Part shown: in pieces, positions 1 to 8,532 of the stretch
Numbering within the stretch: position 1 is the stretch's first letter
Layout: each line of letters begins with the position of its first letter
From: Rhizobium oryziradicis
Lineage (GTDB): Bacteria > Pseudomonadota > Alphaproteobacteria > Rhizobiales > Rhizobiaceae
NCBI RefSeq assembly: GCF_001939045.1
Contig: NZ_MKIM01000028.1
Location: 523,132 to 587,131 of the forward strand
Direction of reading: 5' to 3'
DNA length: 64,000 nucleotides
Program-made: the position numbers and the translations under genes
Notes under the pieces: generated by a model
Told to the model about the DNA's origin: nothing
What the model saw: the letters and a program-made list of their open reading frames with translations, nothing else
Database searches by the model: none

Positions 1-180
1 CATCGGCAGCACGAAAGAGGCGGTCTTGCCGGTGCCCGTCTGGGCAATGCCGCAAATGTCGCGGCGCATCAGGGCTGGCGGAATTGCGCCTGCCTGAATG
101 GGCGTCGGCACTGTGTAGCCGGCGTCGGTGACAGCAGAAAGAACTTTTTGGCTCAGGCCAAGGTCAGCGAATGTGGTCAA
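1..180 (-). CDS. DEAD-box RNA helicase, N-terminal fragment cut by the window edge
   Basis: The first 60 codons of an ATP-dependent RNA helicase are visible; the rest lies beyond base 1. The Q motif (GYTVPTPIQ, residues 21-29) and the Walker A motif I (AQTGTGKT, residues 46-53) have the spacing of the RhlE-like DEAD-box family, whose members unwind structured RNA in ribosome assembly and mRNA turnover. The start is a TTG at 180: the frame runs into a stop about eight codons upstream and has no ATG or GTG in between. No strong Shine-Dalgarno sequence is seen. The 142 bases to the next gene must hold its promoter. The family is certain; the exact member (RhlE-type) is inference. Confidence 0.85.
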   Translation of the reverse strand, partial: MTTFADLGLSQKVLSAVTDAGYTVPTPIQAGAIPPALMRRDICGIAQTGTGKTASFVLPM

Positions 181-322
181 AGGGAAATGATATCCGTTCC
201 GTTCTTACGAACTTTATTTGAAGCGCCATAGAAACAGGCGTTAACGCCAGCGCGGAATAGGCCCAAAACGGGCTAAAGTCAAGGAATAGGGCAAATCGCT
301 GGCAGAAAACCTTAATGAAACT

Positions 323-946
323 TCAATTTTTATGGGCGGTCGCGAGAATAGCGACCCCTGAAGCTCCCAGAAATCCTCCGGTGAGCCTATTGGCGATCGT
401 GATAGCCTTTGGGGTTTTTAGCACGTTGCGCGCGCGACCGGCCAGCCAGACGTGACCACCGATCACCACAGTTTCAACAATCAGGATGATGGCGACGATG
501 TCGATAAAGACGGTGCTGTTGAAGGATGAGGGCACAAAATTTGGCAGCAGCGCCAAATAGAAGAGTGGCATTTTGGGGTTGCCGAGGTTCAATGCAAAGC
601 CTGTGAAATACACTGGTATAATTGATTGTCTGGCGTGCACAGGTTGACGCTCGGGTAAAACCGGGATTGCTGTCCACAACCGGATGCCCATCCAAATGAG
701 ATAAGCAGCACCTGCGAAACGGAGCACTGTCATGACGCCTCCCATTTCGCTGGCGAGGACAGACAACCCCATAAAGGCAAGGGTGAGGTAAATAAGAATG
801 CCCGTGACTGTCCCCAGTCCATAGGCAATGCCAGAATATGGCCCGTGTGACAGGGTTCTGGCTATAACCGTCATGTTGTCGGGGCCTGGACTTGCCGCAA
901 ACAGAAAGAAGGCTAGTGTAAAGGCGATAGCGGAATGCAGGTCCAT
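323..946 (-). CDS. LysE/RhtB-family amino-acid exporter
   Basis: A 207-residue inner-membrane protein. The N-terminus has the family pattern of a first hydrophobic helix followed by ASPGPDNM (about residues 18-25), and about six hydrophobic segments follow, as in LysE/RhtB exporters that expel amino acids or their analogues. Length matches the family. The ATG at 946 has GAGGG seven bases upstream. The SD lies in the 3' arm of a hairpin (955-980), which may control translation. The substrate cannot be read from the sequence. The gene stands alone on its strand. Confidence 0.88.
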   Translation of the reverse strand: MDLHSAIAFTLAFFLFAASPGPDNMTVIARTLSHGPYSGIAYGLGTVTGILIYLTLAFMGLSVLASEMGGVMTVLRFAGAAYLIWMGIRLWTAIPVLPERQPVHARQSIIPVYFTGFALNLGNPKMPLFYLALLPNFVPSSFNSTVFIDIVAIILIVETVVIGGHVWLAGRARNVLKTPKAITIANRLTGGFLGASGVAILATAHKN

Positions 947-954
947 AGAAAAGC

Positions 955-980
955 CCTCGAAACCAAATGGTTTTACGAGG
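955..980 (-). promoter_or_regulatory. Hairpin covering the SD of the LysE-type exporter
   Basis: On the minus strand CCTCG, bulge TA, AAAC, loop CATTTG, GTTT, CGAGG. The 3' arm contains the GAGG of the Shine-Dalgarno sequence of the exporter at 946. Such a stem would hide the ribosome binding site, or as DNA it could be a dyad operator. Seen directly; the function is inference. Confidence 0.4.
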
Positions 981-1011
981 CTAACATAGATTGTTGCGGT
1001 TGCAATATGAA

Positions 1012-1044
1012 TAGGGCCGCGGGGAGGTGTTCCGAGCGGCCCTA
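1012..1044 (-). terminator. Stem-loop downstream of the alpha/beta hydrolase
   Basis: TAGGGCCGC (1012-1020) pairs perfectly with GCGGCCCTA (1036-1044), starting 7 bases after the hydrolase stop codon. There is no clear U-tract, so it may be a weak terminator or a 3'-end stabiliser. Confidence 0.45.
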
Positions 1045-1051
1045 AGTGTCA

Positions 1052-1729
1052 TTAACGCAGACGCTTGGCGGCGGGTTCTGGAACCAGCTCGCCCTCAAGG
1101 CGGCGATCCAGATAGTCTTCGCACTCAGCCATCAATGTATCGACCTGACCGGAGAAAAAGTGGTTGGCACCCGGCATGGTCTTTTGGGTGATCAGAATAC
1201 CCTTCTGGGTCTTCAGTTTATCCACAAGACCCTGAACGTCTTTTTCTGGTGCCACTTTATCCTGATCGCCATGGATAATGAGACCAGAGGAAGGGCAGGG
1301 TGCGAGGAAGGCGAAATCATAGGTGTTTGGCTGCGGTGCCACAGAAATAAAGCCTTCAATTTCTGGGCGGCGCATCAAAAGCTGCATGCCGATCCAAGAG
1401 CCAAAGGAATAACCCGCCACCCAGCAGCTTTTCGAATCAGGGTGCAGGCTCTGCACCCAATCCAGAGCTGACGCCGCATCGGACAATTCGCCAGCGCCGT
1501 GGTCAAACTCTCCCTGGCTGCGACCGATGCCACGGAAGTTGAAACGGAGCGTCGTAAAACCGCGCTTTTGGAACATGTAGAACAACTGATAGACAATCTG
1601 GTTGTTCATCGTGCCGCCAAACTGCGGATGCGGATGCAGAATGATCGCAATCGGCGCGCTCTTTTCCTTAGAGGGCTGATAGCGACCTTCGAGGCGACCT
1701 GCTGGTCCGTTAAAGATGACTTCGGGCAT
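1052..1729 (-). CDS. Alpha/beta hydrolase (dienelactone-hydrolase-like)
   Basis: A 225-residue soluble alpha/beta hydrolase. Visible marks are an oxyanion-type HPHPQFGGTMNN segment, the nucleophile elbow GYSFGS with a central serine, HGDQDKVAP around the acid residue, and GANHFF carrying the catalytic histidine near the C-terminus. The start at 1729 is chosen because GGAG lies seven bases upstream and the protein then begins MPEVIFNGPAGRLEG; a longer frame exists but its extension lacks family features. The gene is divergent from the suf operon, and the iron-responsive site between them may affect both. Substrate unknown. Confidence 0.85.
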   Translation of the reverse strand: MPEVIFNGPAGRLEGRYQPSKEKSAPIAIILHPHPQFGGTMNNQIVYQLFYMFQKRGFTTLRFNFRGIGRSQGEFDHGAGELSDAASALDWVQSLHPDSKSCWVAGYSFGSWIGMQLLMRRPEIEGFISVAPQPNTYDFAFLAPCPSSGLIIHGDQDKVAPEKDVQGLVDKLKTQKGILITQKTMPGANHFFSGQVDTLMAECEDYLDRRLEGELVPEPAAKRLR

Positions 1730-1810
1730 AGATACTCCGGTCTTGCTTGTCTTTTTTCGCGTATAGGCCCACGTGCATCCGAGAGATGACTTGACGGGGA
1801 CAGTCAGCTT

Positions 1811-1840
1811 TTCTAAAACGCAGTTTAGAACCATTCGAAA
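1811..1840 (+). promoter_or_regulatory. Probable Irr/ICE box upstream of the suf operon
   Basis: TTTAGAA-CCA-TTCGAAA at 1824-1840 matches the iron control element used by Irr in rhizobia (TTTAGAA-N3-TTCTAAA) at 13 of 14 defined bases. A third half-site TTCTAAA at 1811-1817 makes an extra inverted pair with 1824-1830. The position, about 130 bases before the first suf gene, suits iron control, and suf operons of rhizobia are known Irr targets. Binding here is inferred. Confidence 0.65.
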
Positions 1841-1844
1841 TTTT

Positions 1845-1875
1845 ATGACTCAACCACGTTGTTGGATTGTGTCAT
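1845..1875 (+). promoter_or_regulatory. Imperfect 12-7-12 palindrome, candidate operator
   Basis: ATGACTCAACCA at 1845-1856 and GGATTGTGTCAT at 1864-1875 are inverted copies (9 of 12 positions) around a 7-base spacer, directly after the ICE-like box. It could be the site of a second regulator of the suf operon, such as an Rrf2-family protein (RirA/IscR). It does not fit the published TGA-N9-TCA iron-responsive operator, so the factor is unknown. Confidence 0.4.
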
Positions 1876-1967
1876 AGGACAAGCTTGGTAAGAAATTCAA
1901 GGAAAATGCACTTTTCGTGACTGAAGTCGGCATTGAGCCTTTAAAAAACTTGGAAACCGGGAAAAAG

Positions 1968-3128
1968 ATGGCAATTGAGCGCATCTATATGGATTGGAAT
2001 GCCACGGCTCCGCTGCTTGATGAAGCGCGTGCAGCGATGATGGCAGCTCTGATGCTTTCCGGCAACCCGTCTTCTGTGCATAGCGAAGGCCGAAGCGCCC
2101 GCTCGTTGGTGGAAAAATCGCGCCGTCAGGTGGCGGCTCTTGTGGGTGCGAGTGCCCAGAATGTGGTGTTTACCTCCTGCGCCACTGAGGCTGCCAATAC
2201 GGTTTTGTCGCCGCGCTACAAGATGGGGCGCTCCGTTCTGTCTTTTGGTACGCTGTATGTTTCGGCCATTGAGCACCCTGCCGTGCGCATGGGAGGGCGG
2301 TTTGAGCGCGTGGTTGAAATTCCGGTTTTGAAAACTGGTATTCTCGATCTTGCTGCTCTGGAGATGCTGCTGGCAGATCATCCGGCCGAGCATGGCTTGC
2401 CAATGGTGGCTGTGATGCTGGCCAACAATGAGACGGGCGTTATTCAGCCGGTGGCGGATGTTGCAGCGCTTGTTCATGCCAAGGGTGGTGTGTTGGTGGT
2501 GGATGCCGTGCAGGCCGCGGGTCGCATGCCGGTGGATATCGAGGCACTTGATGCGGATTTTCTGATAATTTCCGCTCACAAGCTTGGCGGTCCGAAGGGT
2601 GTCGGTGCGCTGATTGCCCGTGGTGAAATGCTGATGCCGGAGCCGCTGATCCGCGGCGGTGGGCAGGAAAAGGGACATCGCGGTGGAACAGAAAATCTAT
2701 GCGCGATCGCAGGCTTTGGCGCAGCATCCGAATATGCGATAAATGACTTGATAAATCGCAATTTGCGTATCAGAACCTTGCGCGATCAGATGGAAGCGGG
2801 CATGCGCAATGCGGCAGAAGATCTGGTTATCCATGGCGAGGTCGCAGAGCGCATTGGCAATACGACGTTTTTCACCCTGCCGGGTTTGAAGGCGGAGACG
2901 GGGCAAATTGCCTTTGATCTTGAAGGTGTGGCGCTCTCGGCGGGAGCTGCCTGCTCTTCTGGGAAGGTTGGGCAAAGCCATGTGTTAACAGCCATGGGGC
3001 TTGACGCGGGTGTGGGTGGTTTGCGGATCTCTATTGGACCCGCCACCACGCAAGCGGATGTGGATGCTGTGGTCAGGGTGTTTGCAAAAATTGCAGCGCG
3101 TCGCCAGCATTCTGGTCAGGCTGCATAA
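1968..3128 (+). CDS. Cysteine desulfurase (NifS/IscS-type), first gene of the suf operon
   Basis: A PLP-dependent enzyme that takes sulfur from cysteine and holds it as a persulfide. With the start at ATG 1968 it has 386 residues: the PLP lysine is Lys205 (SAHKLGG) and the active-site cysteine is Cys329 in AACSSGKV, the loop type of NifS/IscS (class I) enzymes. A GTG at 1917 would add 17 residues, but the family normally begins close to IERIYMDWNATAPLL, so 1968 is preferred. It is followed by sufB after 159 bases. A second, class II desulfurase (SufS) lies in the same operon. This order is known from rhizobia. Confidence 0.9.
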   Translation: MAIERIYMDWNATAPLLDEARAAMMAALMLSGNPSSVHSEGRSARSLVEKSRRQVAALVGASAQNVVFTSCATEAANTVLSPRYKMGRSVLSFGTLYVSAIEHPAVRMGGRFERVVEIPVLKTGILDLAALEMLLADHPAEHGLPMVAVMLANNETGVIQPVADVAALVHAKGGVLVVDAVQAAGRMPVDIEALDADFLIISAHKLGGPKGVGALIARGEMLMPEPLIRGGGQEKGHRGGTENLCAIAGFGAASEYAINDLINRNLRIRTLRDQMEAGMRNAAEDLVIHGEVAERIGNTTFFTLPGLKAETGQIAFDLEGVALSAGAACSSGKVGQSHVLTAMGLDAGVGGLRISIGPATTQADVDAVVRVFAKIAARRQHSGQAA

Positions 3129-3143
3129 GAATTCGAGAATACT

Positions 3144-3169
3144 TGCGCGATGTTAAGATTGCGCAAGAG
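3144..3169 (+). other. Stem-loop between the desulfurase gene and sufB
   Basis: CTTGCGC and GCGCAAG form a 7-base stem around a 12-base loop just after the desulfurase stop at 3128. A second imperfect hairpin (TTGAAGCGG with CCGCTTTCAA, about 3217-3239) follows. They could end or stabilise part of the transcripts within the operon. No U-tract is seen. Confidence 0.4.
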
Positions 3170-3252
3170 AAATTCGGAAATAACAAGGGGTGAAAAACTC
3201 GCCCTCAATACCTACATTGAAGCGGAACCCCGCTTTCAACGTTGACAAGCTG

Positions 3253-3269
3253 CCGGACCTTGGACCCGG
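3253..3269 (+). repeat. Leader motif shared with sufA, copy 1
   Basis: CCGGACCTTGGACCCGG begins 35 bases before the sufB start; a copy with 15 of 17 identical bases begins 38 bases before the sufA start (8601-8617). TTGAC also lies 7 to 12 bases upstream of each. Both copies are in 5' leaders inside the same operon, which suggests a shared RNA element or an internal promoter. Function unknown. Confidence 0.5.
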
Positions 3270-3287
3270 CGAGATTGGAGAACGCGA

Positions 3288-4757
3288 ATGGCTGCCGTAC
3301 AGGAAACGATCGATCAGGTCCGCCAGATCGACGTCGATCAGTACAAATATGGTTTTGAAACCATGATCGAAGTCGACAAGGCCCCCAAAGGCCTGTCGGA
3401 AGATATTGTCCGCTTTATTTCTGCCAAGAAAGAAGAGCCGGAATGGATGCTGCAATGGCGCCTCGACGCCTATCAGCGCTGGTTGACGATGGAAGAGCCG
3501 GAATGGGCGCGCGTCAATTATCCGAAGATCGATTTCAACGATATTTACTACTACGCCGCGCCGAAAAGCACAGCGGGGCCAAAATCGCTGGATGAGGTCG
3601 ATCCCGAGCTTCTCAAGGTCTATGCCAAGCTGGGCATTCCGCTGAGCGAGCAGGAAATTCTGGCGGGCGTGGAACGTCCGAAGATTGCTGTGGATGCAGT
3701 GTTTGACTCGGTTTCCGTTGTCACCACCTTCAAGGCTGAGTTGATGAAGGCTGGTGTGATCTTCATGTCGATCTCGGAAGCCGTGCGCGAATATCCGGAT
3801 CTGGTGAAGAAATACCTCGGCACGGTCGTGCCAGTCACCGACAATTATTATGCAACGCTGAATTCGGCTGTGTTTACCGATGGCTCGTTCGTGTTCATTC
3901 CCAAGGGCGTGCGTTGCCCGATGGAATTGTCCACCTACTTCCGGATCAACGAGAAAAACACCGGCCAGTTTGAACGCACGCTGATCATTGCCGAAGAGGG
4001 TGCATACGTCTCTTATCTGGAAGGTTGCACAGCCCCGCAGCGCGATGAAAACCAGCTGCACGCTGCCGTGGTTGAACTCGTGGCGCTGGACGATGCCGAA
4101 ATCAAGTATTCTACCGTCCAGAACTGGTATCCGGGCGACAAGGATGGCAAGGGCGGCATCTACAACTTCGTTACCAAGCGTGGCGATTGCCGTGGCAAAA
4201 ACTCGAAGATTTCCTGGACTCAAGTGGAGACCGGATCGGCGATTACCTGGAAATATCCATCCTGCATCCTGCGTGGTGATGGTTCGCGTGGTGAGTTCTA
4301 TTCGATTGCGGTGTCCAATGGGCATCAGCAGGTCGATAGTGGCACCAAGATGATCCATCTCGGCAAGAACACATCGAGCCGCATCATCTCCAAGGGCATT
4401 TCGGCGGGCTTTTCCAACAACACCTATCGCGGTCAGGTTTCGGCCCACCGCAAGGCGGACAATGCCCGTAACTTCACCCAGTGCGACAGCTTGCTGATTG
4501 GCGACAAATGCGGTGCCCATACCGTGCCATACATCGAGGCGAAAAACTCGTCGGCACAGTTCGAGCATGAGGCCACCACCTCGAAAATCTCGGAAGATCA
4601 GCTGTTTTACTGCTTGCAGCGCGGCATTCCGCAAGAGGCGGCTATTGCCCTGATCGTCAACGGCTTTGTGCGCGACGTGATCCAGGAATTGCCAATGGAA
4701 TTTGCGGTGGAAGCGCAAAAGCTGATTGGCATCAGCCTTGAAGGCTCGGTCGGCTAA
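3288..4757 (+). CDS. sufB: Fe-S cluster scaffold subunit SufB
   Basis: SufB is the core subunit of the SufBC2D complex, on which Fe-S clusters are built in the cytoplasm. The 489-residue length is typical. The SufBD beta-helix fold is indicated by segments such as [36 protein letters not shown] and [18 protein letters not shown] near the C-terminus; the cysteine and glutamate residues needed for sulfur transfer are present. The ATG at 3288 follows GGAGA at a normal distance. sufC starts 74 bases downstream, with a small hairpin over the sufB stop. Confidence 0.97.
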   Translation: MAAVQETIDQVRQIDVDQYKYGFETMIEVDKAPKGLSEDIVRFISAKKEEPEWMLQWRLDAYQRWLTMEEPEWARVNYPKIDFNDIYYYAAPKSTAGPKSLDEVDPELLKVYAKLGIPLSEQEILAGVERPKIAVDAVFDSVSVVTTFKAELMKAGVIFMSISEAVREYPDLVKKYLGTVVPVTDNYYATLNSAVFTDGSFVFIPKGVRCPMELSTYFRINEKNTGQFERTLIIAEEGAYVSYLEGCTAPQRDENQLHAAVVELVALDDAEIKYSTVQNWYPGDKDGKGGIYNFVTKRGDCRGKNSKISWTQVETGSAITWKYPSCILRGDGSRGEFYSIAVSNGHQQVDSGTKMIHLGKNTSSRIISKGISAGFSNNTYRGQVSAHRKADNARNFTQCDSLLIGDKCGAHTVPYIEAKNSSAQFEHEATTSKISEDQLFYCLQRGIPQEAAIALIVNGFVRDVIQELPMEFAVEAQKLIGISLEGSVG

Positions 4758-4766
4758 GGTCCGACC
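4748..4766 (+). other. Hairpin over the sufB stop codon
   Basis: GGTCGG (4748-4753) pairs with CCGACC (4761-4766); the stop codon TAA of sufB lies in the loop. A matching arrangement occurs at the end of sufT (8518-8538). These may protect 3' ends of processed messages and so set different amounts of the Suf proteins. Confidence 0.4.
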
Positions 4767-4831
4767 GCGCATCCCAGCTCCCATTTCTGCGCAAAAGCGC
4801 ATCACACTATTCGTCCGAAAGGATAGAGAAA

Positions 4832-5587
4832 ATGCTTGAGATTAAAAACCTGCACGCCCGTATTGCCGAAGACGGCACAGAAATCATCCGTGGCCTGAAC
4901 CTGACCGTCAAGGCTGGCGAAGTGGCGGCTATCATGGGGCCAAACGGCTCTGGTAAGTCCACGCTGTCCTACATTCTGTCGGGCCGCTCGGACTATGAAG
5001 TCACCGAGGGAGAAATCCTCTACAATGGCGAGAGCATTCTGGAACTGGACCCGGCGGAACGCGCCGCCAAGGGCATTTTCCTCGCTTTCCAATATCCGGT
5101 CGAGATTCCGGGCGTGGCCACCATGCAATTTCTGAAAGTGGCCATGAATGAGCAGCGTAAAGCGCGCGGCGAAGCTGAACTGACGACCCCGGACTTTATC
5201 CGCAAGGTCAAGGAAGCCGCTGCCGAATTGAAGATCAATCCTGACATGCTGAAGCGTCCGCTCAATGTTGGCTTCTCCGGTGGTGAAAAGAAGCGTGCAG
5301 AAATTCTGCAAATGGCGCTGTTGGCACCGCAGCTTTGCATTCTCGATGAAACCGATTCTGGTCTCGACATCGATGCACTGAAGATCGTGGCGGATGGCGT
5401 CAATGCGCTGAAATCGCCGGATCGGGCCACCATTGTGATCACCCACTATCAGCGCTTGCTGGACTACATTGTGCCCGACACGGTTCATGTTCTCTACAAG
5501 GGCCAGATCATCAAGACCGGCGACAAGAGCCTGGCGCTGGATCTGGAAGCAAATGGCTATGCCGATATCATTGGCGAAGCGGCCTGA
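4832..5587 (+). CDS. sufC: Fe-S assembly ATPase SufC
   Basis: SufC is an ABC-type ATPase without membrane partner; two copies bind SufB and SufD and drive the opening of the scaffold. The 251 residues contain Walker A GPNGSGKST (36-44), a Q-loop in FLAFQYPVEIPG, the signature-like GFSGGEKKR (about 148-156) and Walker B CILDETDSGLDID with the SufC-specific D-E-T-D. The ATG at 4832 follows AAGGATAG. It lies between sufB and sufD, the usual order. Confidence 0.97.
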   Translation: MLEIKNLHARIAEDGTEIIRGLNLTVKAGEVAAIMGPNGSGKSTLSYILSGRSDYEVTEGEILYNGESILELDPAERAAKGIFLAFQYPVEIPGVATMQFLKVAMNEQRKARGEAELTTPDFIRKVKEAAAELKINPDMLKRPLNVGFSGGEKKRAEILQMALLAPQLCILDETDSGLDIDALKIVADGVNALKSPDRATIVITHYQRLLDYIVPDTVHVLYKGQIIKTGDKSLALDLEANGYADIIGEAA

Positions 5588-5611
5588 TTGGTCGGGAGAG
5601 GGAGTGTTATT

Positions 5612-6886
5612 ATGAACATTCAAGCTGCCAACCGGTCTACACCGGCCGAGGAGGCGCTCAACGCGTTCTATTCCGCACATATCGGCGATCTGCCGGGTGA
5701 TGGCGCAGTTTTGGGCAAGCGCGACATTCTGTTTGACGATCTGAAAAAGGCTGGCCTGCCAACGCGCCGTATCGAAGCCTGGCACTACACCGATCTGAAA
5801 ACATTGCTACGTACACTGCCAGATGCCGAGGTCTCGGCTATATCAAAAGCAGTGGCACCATTGGTGGAAGCCGCGCGCGTGTTTGAATTGCGTCAAGGTG
5901 TGAGCCATGACGTGTCGGGTTTGGAAGGTGTGGGCATTTCGTCTTACGCTGAAACCCTGCGTGATGGCACAGCAGCACCAGAGCTGGTCGCTTTGTCCAA
6001 TGATGATGCGATTGGCCGGATCAATGGTAGCTTTGTTGGCGACGGCTATGTTGTGACGGTCGAAGACAACGCCGAGCTTGAAAAGGCAATCGAGATTCAG
6101 GCGGGCCATGGTGGCGGGCATGTCCACACCCGCATTCCTGCGCGGTTTGGTGCAAATTCCAAAGCCACGGTTATTGAGCGTCATCGCAATGCCGGAGACA
6201 GTGCTGCCTTCATCACCAATGTCAGCGATTTGACACTGGGCGATGGCGCTGAAGTGACGTGGGTGATTGTACAGCAGCAAGGCTTGTCTGATACGCATCT
6301 GGGTCAGATCAAGGTGTCGCTGGGCGAAAATGCCAAGTTGAAGCTGTTTTTCATAAACGCTGGTGGCAAGCTGGTGCGGCAGGAAATTCATGTGAAAACA
6401 GCGGGCGAAGGCTCGGATTTCATGCTGCGCGGCGTCAACCTTCTCGGTGGTGAAAGCCATACCGATGTGACCATGACACTTGGCCATGATGTGCCCAACA
6501 CCACATCGACGGAAGTGATCCGCAGCGTGGTGTTTGATCGCGCCCGTGGTGTGTTTCAAGGCCAGATCCGGGTTGCTCCGGATGCGCAAAAAACCGATGC
6601 CCGGATGGCTTGCAACACGCTGTTGATGTCGGACGATGCCGAGTTTTCAGTCAAGCCCGAGCTGGAAATCTTTGCCGATGACGTGCAATGCGCCCATGGT
6701 GCAACGGTTGCCGATATTGACCAAAACCATCTCTACTATCTGATGGCGCGTGGCATTCCGCAAAAGCCTGCCCGCGGTCTGCTGGTAAAAGCCTTTGTGG
6801 CCGAACTTGCAGAAGAACTCGAAGATGAGGCGCTGACGGAAGCCCTTGAAGGGGTGATTTCCGATTGGCTGGAAACCCATGGCTGA
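5612..6886 (+). CDS. sufD: Fe-S assembly scaffold subunit SufD
   Basis: SufD is the SufB paralogue that completes the SufBC2D scaffold and helps in iron entry. At 424 residues it has the family length. The conserved C-terminal block runs from about DARMACNTLLMSDDAEF through DDVQCAHGATVADIDQNHLY and YLMARGIPQ to the end. The start at 5612 is chosen because GGGAGAGGGAG lies just upstream; the open frame extends 8 codons further without a good ribosome site. The last 8 bases overlap the start of sufS, which indicates translational coupling. Confidence 0.96.
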   Translation: MNIQAANRSTPAEEALNAFYSAHIGDLPGDGAVLGKRDILFDDLKKAGLPTRRIEAWHYTDLKTLLRTLPDAEVSAISKAVAPLVEAARVFELRQGVSHDVSGLEGVGISSYAETLRDGTAAPELVALSNDDAIGRINGSFVGDGYVVTVEDNAELEKAIEIQAGHGGGHVHTRIPARFGANSKATVIERHRNAGDSAAFITNVSDLTLGDGAEVTWVIVQQQGLSDTHLGQIKVSLGENAKLKLFFINAGGKLVRQEIHVKTAGEGSDFMLRGVNLLGGESHTDVTMTLGHDVPNTTSTEVIRSVVFDRARGVFQGQIRVAPDAQKTDARMACNTLLMSDDAEFSVKPELEIFADDVQCAHGATVADIDQNHLYYLMARGIPQKPARGLLVKAFVAELAEELEDEALTEALEGVISDWLETHG

Positions 6887-8141
6887 TCAGCACAAGACCA
6901 ATGGCGGTTCTGACGTTGCACCTTATGATGTGGCAAAAGTGCGGCAGGATTTTCCCATCCTGTCGCGCATGGTGCATGGTAACAAGTCATTGGTCTATCT
7001 GGACAATGGTGCCTCGGCACAAAAGCCGCAAAGCGTGATTGATGCCATCAGCCACGCCTATTCGCATGAATATGCCAATGTGCATCGCGGCCTGCATTTT
7101 CTCTCCAATGCAGCCACCGACGCCTATGAAGCGGCCCGCGAAAAAGTGCGCCGGTTTTTAAATGCTGGCTCTGTGGATGAAGTGGTGTTCACCAAATCCT
7201 CCACAGAGGCGATCAATACGGTTGCCTATGGCTATGGCATGAAAGAGATCGGCGAGGGCGATGAAATTGTCCTCAGCATCATGGAGCATCATTCCAACAT
7301 TGTGCCATGGCATTTCTTGCGTGAGCGTAAAGGTGCCAAGCTGGTGTGGGTGCCGGTGGATGATGATGGCGCGTTTCATATCGAGGCGTTTGAAAAAAGC
7401 CTCACAGAGCGCACCAAGCTGATTGCCATCACCCATATGTCCAATGCCTTGGGCACGGTGGTTCCGGTGAAAGAAGTTTGCCGCATTGCCAAAGAGCGCG
7501 GCATTCCGGTGCTGGTCGATGGCAGTCAGGGTGCCGTGCACATGCCTGTGGATGTGCGCGATATTGACTGTGACTGGTACGTGATGACCGGCCACAAGCT
7601 CTATGGTCCATCGGGCATTGGCGTGCTCTATGGCAAGATGGATCGTTTGCGCCAGATGCAGCCCTTTATGGGGGGCGGCGAAATGATTGTCGATGTCAGC
7701 CAAGATAATGTGACTTATAATGAGCCGCCGCATCGGTTTGAGGCTGGCACACCGCCAATTGTGCAGGCCATTGGTCTTGGCTATGCGCTGGATTATATGG
7801 AAAGCCTTGGCCGTGAAGCCATTGCCGCCCATGAAGCGGATCTGACAGCCTATGCCCATCAGCGGCTGTCGGCCATTAATTCCTTGCGGATTATTGGCAA
7901 TGCGCCCGGCAAGGGAGCGATTTTCTCCTTTGAACTTCAGGGCATACACGCGCATGATGTGTCAACGATCATTGATCGGCGGGGCGTTGCTGTGCGGGCT
8001 GGCACCCATTGTGCCCAACCGCTTCTGACACGTTTTGGTGTGACTTCGACCTGCCGTGCATCCTTTGCGCTTTACAATACCCGCGAAGAAGTTGATGCCT
8101 TGGCGGATGCGCTGGACTATGCAAAGGGCTTCTTTGCTTGA
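6879..8141 (+). CDS. sufS: Cysteine desulfurase SufS
   Basis: A class II cysteine desulfurase, 420 residues. The PLP lysine is Lys240 (MTGHKLYGPSG) and the active-site cysteine is Cys378 in RAGTHCAQPLL, a short loop as in SufS that normally needs a sulfur-accepting partner. No sufE or sufU is in the operon, so the acceptor is elsewhere or sulfur goes directly to SufB. The ATG at 6879 lies inside the last codons of sufD. sufT follows after 7 bases. Confidence 0.96.
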   Translation: MADQHKTNGGSDVAPYDVAKVRQDFPILSRMVHGNKSLVYLDNGASAQKPQSVIDAISHAYSHEYANVHRGLHFLSNAATDAYEAAREKVRRFLNAGSVDEVVFTKSSTEAINTVAYGYGMKEIGEGDEIVLSIMEHHSNIVPWHFLRERKGAKLVWVPVDDDGAFHIEAFEKSLTERTKLIAITHMSNALGTVVPVKEVCRIAKERGIPVLVDGSQGAVHMPVDVRDIDCDWYVMTGHKLYGPSGIGVLYGKMDRLRQMQPFMGGGEMIVDVSQDNVTYNEPPHRFEAGTPPIVQAIGLGYALDYMESLGREAIAAHEADLTAYAHQRLSAINSLRIIGNAPGKGAIFSFELQGIHAHDVSTIIDRRGVAVRAGTHCAQPLLTRFGVTSTCRASFALYNTREEVDALADALDYAKGFFA

Positions 8142-8148
8142 GGATAAG

Positions 8149-8532
8149 ATGATGACGGTAAGCGAAAACCAGGAAAAGCCAGATGTTCGTGAGGGCATCG
8201 TTCATACCTCTCTTGCGCCCGAAGAAGTGGCGCGCTTGTCGGATGATATCATCTCGGCGTTGAAGACGGTGTATGACCCTGAAATTCCGGCGGATATTTT
8301 CGAGCTTGGCCTGATCTACAAGGTTGATATCGAAGATGACCGCATGGTGAAAATCATGATGACGTTGACAGCGCCCGGCTGCCCGGTGGCGGGTGAAATG
8401 CCGGGTTGGGTTGAAAATGCGGTTGGTTCTGTCGAGGGTGTTTCCGGCGTGACGGTCGAAATGACCTTTGATCCACCATGGACCCCCGATCGCATGTCCG
8501 AAGAAGCGCAAGTGGCTGTCGGCTGGTATTAA
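8149..8532 (+). CDS. sufT: SufT, MIP18/PaaD-like Fe-S maturation factor
   Basis: A 127-residue DUF59 (MIP18-like) protein that helps to mature or deliver Fe-S clusters. The family signature YDPEIPADIFELGLIY is at residues 42-57, and the conserved cysteine is Cys78 in TAPGCPVAGEMP. ATG 8149 is preferred because GAGGATAAG precedes it and it starts just after the sufS stop; ATG 8152 is a possible alternative. A hairpin spans the stop codon, and a leader with a motif shared with sufB leads to sufA. Confidence 0.93.
   Translation: MMTVSENQEKPDVREGIVHTSLAPEEVARLSDDIISALKTVYDPEIPADIFELGLIYKVDIEDDRMVKIMMTLTAPGCPVAGEMPGWVENAVGSVEGVSGVTVEMTFDPPWTPDRMSEEAQVAVGWY

Noticed and set aside
2140..3049. Extra frames inside the first cysteine desulfurase gene on both strands
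   Set aside because: All are shadows of the desulfurase; none has a ribosome site or recognisable motif.
3153..4805. Long open frame (550 codons) on the minus strand across sufB
   Set aside because: It is the antisense of a certain gene with strong codon bias; its translation has no family features. The same holds for the 327-codon frame opposite sufC (4802-5785) and similar frames opposite cob and tct genes.
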